Positions 48,672 through 59,175 of a DNA stretch of 64,000 bases are shown here, one piece after another. Location: positions 14,489,740-14,553,739 of the forward strand of contig OY783215.1 in the NCBI GenBank assembly GCA_963678705.1. Reading direction: 5' to 3'. The notes under the pieces are model-generated. The model worked only from the letters and a program-made list of their open reading frames with translations, searched no databases and had not been told where the DNA came from. Each line of letters begins with the position of its first letter. The stretch's first letter is position 1. The position numbers and the translations under genes were made by a program. Source of the DNA: Panorpa germanica. Taxonomy: Eukaryota; Arthropoda; Insecta; Mecoptera; Panorpidae.

Positions 48672-48968
48672 TTCTTACTTTTTCAAAAAAAACTTTTTTT
48701 TATTTTGACATATGATATATGTTTTCTAGCGTAGTTTTTTATGCTGATTTCATTTTTGCAGTTAATTTTAAGATAGGTATTTTGGTTAACGATATATGAG
48801 CATATTAAAGTCAACGCAAAATAATACTTTAAATGCTGATTTATTCGAAAACTGTAAGAGATATTTAAAAATGGGTTTTAATTTTGAAGGCAGCATGAAA
48901 AACTACGCTAGAAAACATATATCATATGTCAAAATAAAAAAAAGTTTTTTTTGGAAAAGTAAGAAGAC
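48672..48968. repeat. Nested hairpin in the left arm
   Basis: Arms of about 70 bp: 48672-48745 (from 'CTTCTTACTTTTTC' through 'TTTTGACATATGATATATG' to 'TTTATGCTG') is reverse-complemented at 48892-48968. An outer pair (48600-48660 and 48972-49033) extends the foldback. The 68-residue open frame at 48796-49002 is contained in this repeat and is not considered a gene. Confidence 0.8.
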
Positions 48969-49034
48969 TATATATACTCTTCTTACTTTTCATAAAAATT
49001 GAAAAAAATAAAATGGTAATTTTTAAACGGTTTT

Positions 49035-49960
49035 GATGCAGTTATGTTCGTTAGGCTTTAAAATAAAGAACTGCTTCATTACATTTTAAAAAACTAAGCG
49101 TGTCTGGATTTTATGCGACCTTTTTTAAATTCATGGACTTTTTTTTCTAATTTTTTTTTCTGGATTTATTGAAATGTTTTGATGCAGTTATGTTCGTTAG
49201 GCTTTAAAATAAAGAACTGCTTCATTACATTTTAAAAAACTAGGCGTGTCTGGCTTTTATGCGACCTTTTTAAAATTCATGGACTTTTTTTTCTAATTTT
49301 TTTTTATGGAATTATTGAAATGTTTTGATGCAGTTATGTTCGTTAGGCTTTAAAATAAAGAACTGCTTCATTACATTTTAAAAAACTAGGCGTGTCTGGC
49401 TTTTGTGCGACCTTTTTAAAATTCATGGACTTTTTTTTCTAATTTTTTTTTATGGAATTATTGAAATGTTTTGATGCAGTTATGTTCGTTAGGCTTTAAA
49501 ATAAAGAACTGCTTCATTACATTTTAAAAAACTAGGCATGTCTGGCTTTTGTGCGACCTTTTTAAAATTCATGGACTTTTTTTTCTAATTTTTTTTTATG
49601 GAATTATTGAAATGTTTTGATGCAGTTATGTTCGTTAGGCTTTAAAATAAAGAACTGCTTCATTACATTTTAAAGAACTAAGCGTGTCTCACTTTTGTGC
49701 GACCTTTTTAAAATTCATGGACTTTTTTTTCTAATTTTTTTTTCTGGATTTGTTGAAATGTTTTGATGCAGTTATGTTCGTTAGGTTTTAAAATAAAGAA
49801 CTGCTTCATTACATTTTAAAAAACTAGGCGTGTCTGGCTTTTGTGCGACCTTTTTAAAATTCATGGACTTTTTTCTAATTTTTTCTTATGGAATTATTGA
49901 AATGTTTTGATGCAGTTATGTTCGTTAGGCTTTAAAATAAAGAACTGCTTCATTACATTT
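49035..49960 (+). repeat. 146-bp tandem repeat, seven units, left arm
   Basis: Units start at 49035, 49181, 49327, 49473, 49619, 49765 and 49909, spacing 146 bp except the last (144). The sequence is the same as the array at 45000; the last three units correspond to the last three units there. Confidence 0.92.
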
Positions 49961-50360
49961 TAAATATTTACGATTTTCTGGCTTTTGAGTAAACATTAAT
50001 AAAGTCAAAAATCAAATTTTAAAACGGCGATTATTCGAAAACTGTAAGAGATAATTGAAAATTTATTTTAATTTTGAAATCAGCATTAAAAACTACGTTC
50101 GAAAATATATATCATATGCCAAATTGAAAAAAATGTTTTTTTGAAAAAGTAAGAAGACTATAGTCTTCTTACTTTTTCAAAAAAACATTTTTTTCAATTT
50201 GGCATATGATATATATTTTCGAACGTAGTTTTTAATGCTGATTTCAAAATTAAAATAAATTTTCAATTATCTCTTACAGTTTTCGAATAATCGCCGTTTT
50301 AAAATTTGATTTTTGACTTTATTAATGTTTACTCAAAAGCCAGAAAATCGTAAATATTTA

Positions 50361-51286
50361 AAATGTAATGAAGCAGTTCTTTATTTTAAAGCCTAACGAA
50401 CATAACTGCATCAAAACATTTCAATAATTCCATAAGAAAAAATTAGAAAAAAGTCCATGAATTTTAAAAAGGTCGCACAAAAGCCAGACACGCCTAGTTT
50501 TTTAAAATGTAATGAAGCAGTTCTTTATTTTAAAACCTAACGAACATAACTGCATCAAAACATTTCAACAAATCCAGAAAAAAAAATTAGAAAAAAAAGT
50601 CCATGAATTTTAAAAAGGTCGCACAAAAGTGAGACACGCTTAGTTCTTTAAAATGTAATGAAGCAGTTCTTTATTTTAAAGCCTAACGAACATAACTGCA
50701 TCAAAACATTTCAATAATTCCATAAAAAAAAATTAGAAAAAAAAGTCCATGAATTTTAAAAAGGTCGCACAAAAGCCAGACATGCCTAGTTTTTTAAAAT
50801 GTAATGAAGCAGTTCTTTATTTTAAAGCCTAACGAACATAACTGCATCAAAACATTTCAATAATTCCATAAAAAAAAATTAGAAAAAAAAGTCCATGAAT
50901 TTTAAAAAGGTCGCACAAAAGCCAGACACGCCTAGTTTTTTAAAATGTAATGAAGCAGTTCTTTATTTTAAAGCCTAACGAACATAACTGCATCAAAACA
51001 TTTCAATAATTCCATAAAAAAAAATTAGAAAAAAAAGTCCATGAATTTTAAAAAGGTCGCATAAAAGCCAGACACGCCTAGTTTTTTAAAATGTAATGAA
51101 GCAGTTCTTTATTTTAAAGCCTAACGAACATAACTGCATCAAAACATTTCAATAAATCCAGAAAAAAAAATTAGAAAAAAAAGTCCATGAATTTAAAAAA
51201 GGTCGCATAAAATCCAGACACGCTTAGTTTTTTAAAATGTAATGAAGCAGTTCTTTATTTTAAAGCCTAACGAACATAACTGCATC
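50361..51286 (-). repeat. 146-bp tandem repeat, seven units, right arm
   Basis: Mirror of 49035-49960, reading in reverse ('CTAACGAACATAACTGCATC' at each unit). Same unit order and variants. Confidence 0.92.
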
Positions 51287-51352
51287 AAAACCGTTTAAAA
51301 ATTACCATTTTATTTTTTTCAATTTTTATGAAAAGTAAGAAGAGTATATATA

Positions 51353-51649
51353 GTCTTCTTACTTTTCCAAAAAAAACTTTTTTTTATTTTGACATATGAT
51401 ATATGTTTTCTAGCGTAGTTTTTCATGCTGCCTTCAAAATTAAAACCCATTTTTAAATATCTCTTACAGTTTTCGAATAAATCAGCATTTAAAGTATTAT
51501 TTTGCGTTGACTTTAATATGCTCATATATCGTTAACCAAAATACCTATCTTAAAATTAACTGCAAAAATGAAATCAGCATAAAAAACTACGCTAGAAAAC
51601 ATATATCATATGTCAAAATAAAAAAAAGTTTTTTTTGAAAAAGTAAGAA
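51353..51649. repeat. Nested hairpin in the right arm
   Basis: Mirror of 48672-48968. The open frame at 51319-51525 is the same repeat-derived frame as in the left arm. Confidence 0.8.
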
Positions 51650-53519
51650 GACTATTATACTCTTCTTACTTTTCATAAAAATTAAAAAAAAATAAAATGG
51701 TAATTTTTAAACGGTTTTTAACATGATTTTGAATGCTGATTCTAAATCTGCAATTCATTTTTAGGTAAGTGTTTTGGTTTACGAGATATCGGCACATAAA
51801 ACTCGAAATGTAATAGATTTAAAAAAATTAATATTATTTATGAAATCAGCAGAAAAATCTAAGTTAGAAAATATTACTCATTTTTAAAAAATATAACAAT
51901 ATAAATTTTCTAAGAAAAAGGTCCATGAATTTATAAAAAGTTGCATAAATTCCAGAAAATCGTAGATATTTAAAATGTAATGACGCAGTTCTTTATTTTA
52001 TAGCATAACAAACATAACTGCATCAAAAAATATCAAAGAAATGTAATTTTTTTTTAGAAAAAATGTCCATAAAGTCGTAAGCCAGAGAAACGTTAAAAAG
52101 CGTTATAGTATTAGTATAAGGATCAGGCGCTTTAAAACGTGAAATCTTTTAAAACTTTTTTAAATTCTTAGATATAGAAAAAATTATATATTTAAAATTA
52201 TTTTATGTATCTTATATCTTTGACATTCGTATTATTTGAAATAAAACCTTACACCACAGTGTAAACTGTATTATTTTGGAATCTTGCTCTTGCAATCCTT
52301 TTAAAATTCATGGTCTTTGAATGAATTATTAAAAAGTTCCATAAAAGCTGGAAATGTGTAAATATTTTAATTTTAATTAAACAGTTGGTCAATTAAACGT
52401 ATAGCGGATATAACCACATTAAAAAATGTAAAAAATATCTATATCTTGCTTAAACTGCAACTTTATTTTAAATAACGTAATTTAGGTTGCCTGCTGTTCA
52501 GGCTTAATTTATATTTATTTAAACCGAATGCGCCGGCTATTAAGCAGTAATAATGCAATAATTTATGAATTGTTTAATGAAATAGTAGCTGTATGTAAAA
52601 ATATTTAAACTAAAATTTTAGAAGCTGGCACCCGTATCATTTGCTTCTTCTGCTATACGGCTAATCCAGCACTGCTTATGAAAAAATAAATTTATTTAAA
52701 TCAGTTATTAAGTAAACTATTCATTAGTCATAGCTTATTCCTTCTGCTCAACGCACTAAACAACAATAAAATATACATTAGTAATTATTTATTCCGCTTA
52801 TTAGTTTTGTAAAATTAATTATTTAGCAAATACTTAACCCAATAATATAGATATCTATTAAACAGTAGAGAAGACAAACACAGTAAAAATTGTTTAACAG
52901 ATGACACTAGTAGTTTAAAAATTACTACGCCTGATTCGCTTGCTACTATATATACAGACTTAAACTTATGCGCAAAATTCTATTTATCAGTAGTATGAAT
53001 TTTCAATTTCTTGATTGTTTATATGAAACCTTACTTATTCAACTATAAACATGGGAACTACTTTAACTCTTTACCAATAATAGAACAGGTATTTTATACA
53101 TTCTGTAACAATAAATGCATGGGCATCTGTCGTTTACAAATAACAGACGTTATTAAATGTAAGTCGGAATAGGAGCCATAAGATGAACAAGAAAATCACT
53201 TAAGTTTTCTTGTAAGACTCTCTATAATGTACTAAATTCAAACAATTTAAAATATCTTAAAGCCTCCAAATTCCCCAGATTTGTATAATGTATATAAACG
53301 CGATATACTTTCCAACTGTGAATAACTATAGATGGTACATAACTTATCAGTTGAATTTTTTTAAAAGCAATAAGAAAAGATTACATTGTTAAACGTGTTG
53401 TAAGTTGTACAGTATATTGCAAAACAAATACAAATCGATCGATGACACAGTGCTGCATCTCTTTTTAGCATGTTACTAATTGAATTATCTGATTCTTTCA
53501 CTCTGTGTGCCGTCGTTTC

Positions 53520-53726
53520 GCTACATTTGCAGGCAGGCTGAGGCAGGCATTCACCGTGCGGTGGTGACTCAGTGACTCACTGCGTCTGTATTATTTTGCC
53601 GTCGCGTCGCGGCGATTACTCGATTACTCGACTTCGTTCTTCGTTCTAGGTTCAGTTCTGTTCCACCCGAATACACGTTCGGTGTTTTTTAGCTAGTATC
53701 ATTTTAGCCGTAGTGCAGTGTGTCAC
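53520..53726 (+). promoter_or_regulatory. GC-rich promoter-like segment and 5' UTR
   Basis: A patch with CpG-containing strings (GCCGTCGCGTCGCGGCG) in otherwise AT-rich DNA. It is followed by TCAGTT at 53652-53657, which matches the insect initiator, 70 bases ahead of the start codon at 53727. No TATA box is seen at -30. The same segment exists in mirror form at 46595-46801. The promoter call is inferred from composition and position only. Confidence 0.4.
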
Positions 53727-53840
53727 ATGGGAGCTGTGATTAGGTCGGCAGTAACTTCGAGACATCGAACATCTTCCAGGGAACTTTATTTTTCAACTGA
53801 AGATTTATCTCCAGGAAAATTAGAAAGAAAAACAGGCATG
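53727..53840 (+). CDS. Candidate first coding exon, unknown protein
   Basis: 38 codons from ATG, with M-G-A-V-I-R-S-A-V and S-T-E-D-L-S-P-G-K-L-E-R, ending in phase 0 at ATG|GTGAGT. Coding-like composition, a good donor and the GC-rich upstream patch support an exon. The protein is not recognised and no signal peptide is apparent. The rest of the gene would lie to the right, probably beyond the window. The second candidate first exon at 58984 ends in the same phase. Confidence 0.5.
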
Positions 53841-54364
53841 GTGAGTTTATTTTATATTTTTCTAATTGTATTTACTGTTTTACGATGGATTATCGCTGTA
53901 AGCACATGCGCTGTATATCTGGCGTGTTGTTAATACGCATCCAGCGTGGTTTTGTTTGTTTTTGCTTCTACCTTTACATATTTTACGAGCAATTTGTATT
54001 ACTGAACATATAACATGAAATCGACAATATTTAAACATAATATACTATTTATTTTAAACATTTTTGAATGTAAGTCAAGTTTATTTCGTTATCTAATCTG
54101 TTATCTTTCAAATAACTATAGATATTCGAAAATGCCGGTATAACAAGTGGATTTATAACTAGTCTTTGTTTTTGAGGACTAAACACCCTGCCATCAAGAA
54201 TTCGCAATACATTTTTTCAATATTTCTTTTATTATAATTGTTTTCTTTTGTTCGTGAATCTATTTTTAACTTTATTATTGTTTATAATTATTTATAGAAA
54301 TACATTTTGCTTTATCTAAGATTGCTGCAGACAGATATTAATTTAAAAGTGAAGTAAATGCAGA

Positions 54365-57300
54365 TTGGCAATTTCGTTTCTTTTTGTATTGATAAAAATA
54401 AATGATTTCGAGAATATACTAAAAACAATTGATGTTTTTTTATCACTTATTTTAGTCACTAATTAATTTTTTATGACATCAGACCAACTATGATAGCAAC
54501 TGACTTTATTTGAAAGTTAAGTAGATGAATCAACTCCACTCTGACCCCGTGCTCCAAGGGTACATCTTCTGCAAACACAAATAGTATACACATTTATCTT
54601 CGTTCCTTTAGATTGTGATGTTGACATTGTCTGAGTTCGACTTATCAGTTCCACTGCCCCACTCTCCTATTATCTAAAATACATAAAGATTGAAATTTCG
54701 AATTTCTAGATTTCTTATATTCCACTTCCGTGTCTTTGAGTGAGTTGGGTGGATATTCTAGGCAAATATTGATTGATCTAGTACGACTAGCAATATGCAA
54801 ATCCAATCACTTCGAAGTGATAATGTGTTCTATCTTGTCAGCAAGTGAACGAAATTTGAATTTCATTTAAAGTTAAACTGCGCTTAACAGGGTTCTGTGC
54901 ATTTAAGGTTTATCTAACATAACAAAAGCTATGCGTCACCTGATTATATTGTAACTTTAACAATAAACCTAATCCAATTACCTGGATATTTAGATTAAAA
55001 TCGTTTATTAGTACGTGCTACGATAGCCACGTTTATCAGATAATGAATTGTTTGTGACATTGACACAAAATGAAATCAAGCCATAATCATTGCAGTGCTT
55101 TAAAATGAGTCAAGTGGTTAAACATTAGTTGTCTAGTTTTGTTTAATATATATAACATTATTAAATCTCGCAAAATATATATGAGGGTGTGTTTCTTAGA
55201 TAATTAATATAGGGTTTAATTCATAGATGTCATTGAGCTATTTGTTAGTTTCTGATTACTAAATGACAAATATAAAATATTACTGTTTCATTTAAAATCC
55301 AAATATCATTAAACTAAACTTTCCGTTGAACTTATACGCAGGTTATTAGGTACGTGTAGTAATCATTAGCGGACGCGGTTTTATGTTATTTTGCGTTATT
55401 AATAACTTATTTAGTTACTTTACTTATAACCATAAACTGGTCTTCTTATTGAAAGTTGAACAAATGTCATTACATTTACTGCAGCTGTGTTTTTCAAACA
55501 TAACTATTTTATGATTTTAAAACAAACAAAAAATCATTTACATAAATTATCCGACGGGTATTTTATTTGTGTTCATATCGGCGTCTGGTTTATTTTCAAT
55601 TTAATGTAATTTATTCTAATGATGCAAGTACACAGTGTCGCACTTAGGATCTGTAAACCGAGTGCGAGTGCCCTATCAGGAGAATGTTGAGAGGGGATAA
55701 TGATACACAGATGTAATATGCAGTTTTAGAAGAGTTGCTTTATCAAAAAATATTCTAAAAATGTCGGGTTTGCAAGTAATCAGCTCCAGTGTGAAAAAAA
55801 CTCTAACTTGTTCCTAATATTTCTAATATTTATTTAATATAATGCAGTCCTTAAGAAAGAACATAACCTAGAAAAGTTTTCAGGACAGAGTTCTATGATG
55901 TAAATATGGTTATGTAGATTCAAGACAGCTTTTAAATGTATAAAACAACATCACGTATTTTATTAGAATTATATTTTCTATATATTACTATTCCATTTAA
56001 GTTTTGTTGCATTTTAGTTATTGTGAAATTATTTAGAATGTTGTAAGTTCAGCTATCTCTGTCTATCGTAGCATCCGTTATCTGTTCATCAGTTGACGGG
56101 TCTTAGTGTCAATCTGTCAGTCTTATTGAGATATTCTCGCGCTGTGCGCTTGGATTTTTGGATTACGCGATTTGTTTGCTTTCGTTTGAGTGGATTTCGT
56201 ATTAGATGGTTCGTATATCCTTTAGTTTTTTAATCATTATTCGTTTTTTATGCTAATCATCAAAAGAATAAATATACTCTCATTTCTAAGTTGTTCTTGT
56301 GATAACTAAATATCCACTGAATACATTTATGTAGTTTTTAAGTATACGTATGTAGTTAAGAGGCTGTTATTTTGGAATCGCCTTATATTATTTGTATTGT
56401 ACTGTTTTTATTATTTAATTTACATTCTTCCAACATTCATTCATCTAATTATATCTCTTTATCAAATTAAACTTGAAACTAATCTCAATCTAATTATTAT
56501 ACATATTTAACCTAAAGACAGCTCTTAATTCTTTTCATCGTGTCATCTCTTTCTGTCCTCTACTTCTTCGTTTCTCTCTGCTTCTCCTTTCTTACTCCTT
56601 AATTCTTCTTTGTAATTATGACATCCACCCCTTCCTCTTTTGCCTCCGCTCAACAATTCCGCTATCTCCTTTTCACTCTTCATACGTTCCAACCTTCTCT
56701 CCTCTTTTCCCTTATCACACTCTGCACACTGTTCTCTCTTTCTCCTTATTGCCCATTACGAATTTCGTATTCTTGTTGTGTCTATATCATCCCCTTAAAA
56801 GAATTATAAACGTTCATCGTCTCTTGATAGAACATCATTTAATCAATAGCCGCAATGATTTTAGGAAAGCTTTTAATTAATCTTTGAATACTAATATTAT
56901 TTTTTATTTAAATACTTCACAGTACAATTTTGTTTTAACTAGCTTGCTACAAGATCATTTCAAGGATTTAGATTATATATTATACAGAAAATACTCAGTA
57001 GCGTGTTATCCTAACAGGAGAATCACGTAGAGGTCCTAACTAATCTTTTATAATCTCATTACTGTAGCGAAAATATCGATTTTGAAAATGAAACATTATC
57101 TAAAGTATTTTTGTTTGAATACATATTGAAATTTAACCTAAAATTATGAAAAAGAATATTGTGGAGATTGAATGAACAACATAATTTAAAAATAGGGATT
57201 TTGTGAAAAAAGGGCAAAGTTATAATAAACATAATAACTTATATTATGCTACTGTCAAAGCAAAGTCAGGTAAATTGATTGCGGGTTTAAAAAAACATAG

Positions 57301-58420
57301 AATTGCGACTTAATGCACAATAATATAACGCAATAACTCTCATAATTTCATAATGTATTTACACTTACATTTAAAAACATTACCCTGTAAACATAAAAAC
57401 AACATTTGCATAAAATGTATTAGTTACTAATTAAATGCGTCCGTTCACTGTCCGTTTATTTCCTTCCGCGTCGTTACAATCAAAACAGAATGATAATTGC
57501 TTTCTTAATTAAAAAGTTTTCTTGTTGAAAACACTAATTTATATATTAAGTTTTCACAATTTCCTTCAATTATTTTAATTAAATAACATAAAGCTGTTAG
57601 TAGATTACTAAAATATATTTGAAATTAATTAAAAATTATTCCCAATTATAAAGTTTTGTTAAAGCGGATGTACTTGAATTTATTTTTCTATACTTGTTCG
57701 TTTGTGATACTCTTAAACATATAAATAGCTGTTTAGATACTATTAGCTGAACTTTGACTGATAACAGTACACAAAGGTCAATCTGAGTTGAAGTGTTGTT
57801 ACAAATAAGACAACTTTTAAATATTTTAAACTGTGTCGGATGTAAATGTTTGTAGTTAACCTCAATAAGATTACGTAAACATTTGTTTCAATCTATTTTG
57901 ATAAGAAATACAACTTTCTTAACGGGGCGAAGCAATACATAACCCAACTATGTTATATTTTAAGGTTATGTATAATGAAATTCACTTGGAAGTTTTTTTT
58001 TATGTTTCACATACTGCGTTGTAACACTAACACCTTAATGTGTTCGTTATCTTAACAATCCTTATAAATACAACCTGAGTATTGGTTATATTAAGTTCAT
58101 TGCCACTAAATTGTTGATAACAATCCGTTCACGGGAACGAATCTTTCTATATTCTTTCGATTTCTGTTCCTGCAATGTATTTGTTGGTAGTATAGGTTAG
58201 GAGTCAGTACTTTTCCGGGAAGAAAGTATTCCCGCTAAGCACACCTATATGTATTTATGGTTTATTTAACACATAAAGTTACCTTATATGTAATAAATAT
58301 TACCTAATATATAACGTTTTGTGAATCCAACACTTTTGTGCATTATAACTTCTCCTAGAACTTTTTAACAAAACATTTAATTATTAATTCGGTTCAATTC
58401 CTATGTGCTTTTATTCTGCA
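54365..58420 (+). other. Probable intron, no exon seen
   Basis: AT-rich DNA following the candidate donor at 53841. Apart from a LINE-like pyrimidine-rich block (56540-56790) and short simple runs, nothing is recognised. Confidence 0.4.
56540..56790 (-). mobile_element. LINE C-terminal/3' UTR remnant, minus strand (degenerate)
   Basis: The minus strand has the string TGTGCAGAGTGTGA (C-R-V-stop in the zinc-knuckle position). In broken frames, purine-rich sequence resembling E-I-A-E-L-L-S-G-G and K-R-G-R-G follows, comparable to I-G-Q-L-L-K-G-G and G-K-R-W after the knuckle at 3644. The similarity is weak but the composition and order agree. The plus-strand 63-residue open frame here is its shadow. 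Confidence 0.45.
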
Positions 58421-58580
58421 AATGGGCTTATGATTTTTTAATTGTTGATTGAAATAGATTTTAATAAATATCTAAATGTTGACGGAGATATAGCAATTAA
58501 AAATTTGAATTGTAGTTTTACCGCTACAGATGTCGGCCATATTTATGACGTAACATGTCGCTCTATTAAGAGATAGGTCA
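58421..58580 (+). mobile_element. 5' fragment of the AATGGGCTTGTGTCCT-ended element
   Basis: Begins AATGGGCTTATGATTTTTTA, then follows the interior of the full copies ('GGAGATATAGCAATTAAAA', 'TCGGCCATATTTATGACGT') with a deletion after the first bases. The right half is absent. Older than the full copies. It lies about 400 bp upstream of the exon at 58984. Confidence 0.75.
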
Positions 58581-58983
58581 GTTATTTGTTATATGTATAA
58601 GAGTTCTGTGTTAAGTTATATAAAAGAGATGTCAACTGTTTCTCTATTCATCACTGTAGTTGTTCTGGTTTCTTAGTAATCAGGATAAATTTAATTTAGG
58701 TTCAAAAATGACTATCAACTATCAATCCAAGTAAACAAACATGGCGCCGTTGCACCAGTGTAAGTTATTTATAATATAGCTAAAGCATCACAGTCAGTTG
58801 TCATTTACGGTTTGTGTAGTACAAATGTGGTGATCCTAGTTCTCTAGTTACGTTACGGTCCAGTGTCAATGAGAATCTGTTCTGGGTTACGCTCGTATCA
58901 TATCATTCACTGATAACAGATAAATCTTGTTATTACATCACCGAAAAACTGATAAGAAAGTTGAAAGTGTATTTACTACTACG

Positions 58984-59175
58984 ATGTCTCGATCGGAAAC
59001 GATGTTGATCATGGGTCCCAATCCGAAGTCAAGGAAGGGACGCACGGAGAGAAGAAATCGGGTGATGGAGGAGGCCAAGTTTAGGATTTCCCCGGATTTG
59101 ACTAGGATTAGACATCTGTTTCAGGTTGTTGAAGCGCCACCTATGTTTGGGAAGGAATGTGATTGTACTTCAAAG
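58984..59175 (+). CDS. Candidate first coding exon, unknown protein (second one)
   Basis: 64 codons from ATG at 58984 to the donor AAG|GTATGA, ending in phase 0. It contains M-L-I-M-G-P-N-P-K-S-R-K-G-R, a basic stretch T-E-R-R-N-R-V-M-E-E-A-K-F-R, and V-V-E-A-P-P-M-F-G-K-E-C-D-C. Composition is clearly coding-like against its surroundings. An upstream in-frame start (58927) is possible, but the stretch before 58984 has intron/UTR composition. I do not recognise the family. Because it shares phase 0 with the exon at 53727-53840, the two could be alternative first exons of one gene, or this one could be a second exon. Confidence 0.55.

Larger units (their letters stand above)
45957..50160 (+). 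repeat. Left arm of an 8.4-kb perfect palindrome
   Basis: Position x in this arm is complementary to position 100321-x in the right arm throughout every stretch compared, including the unique GC-rich part (46600-46800), the tandem array and the T-runs. The arm is 4204 bp with no spacer at the centre. The outer part (45957-48004) contains a promoter-like region and a candidate exon; the inner part (48005-50160) is the repeat block. Outside 45957 the similarity stops abruptly. Confidence 0.92.
50161..54364 (-). repeat. Right arm of the 8.4-kb perfect palindrome
   Basis: Reverse complement of 45957-50160, joined at the centre AAGAAGACTATAGTCTTCTT (50151-50170). Identity ends after 'GTAAATGCAGA' at 54364. 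Sequence to the right is unique and probably the natural continuation of the locus, because the exon in this arm then points into a long intron-like stretch. Confidence 0.92.

Noticed and set aside
48796-49002. 68-residue open frame, present again at 51319-51525
   Set aside because: It lies wholly inside nested inverted repeats, has no recognised motif or promoter, and is duplicated only because the arm is.
44034-54364. CRISPR-like array
   Set aside because: The regular repeats are contiguous 146-bp tandem units without unique spacers in a eukaryotic genome.
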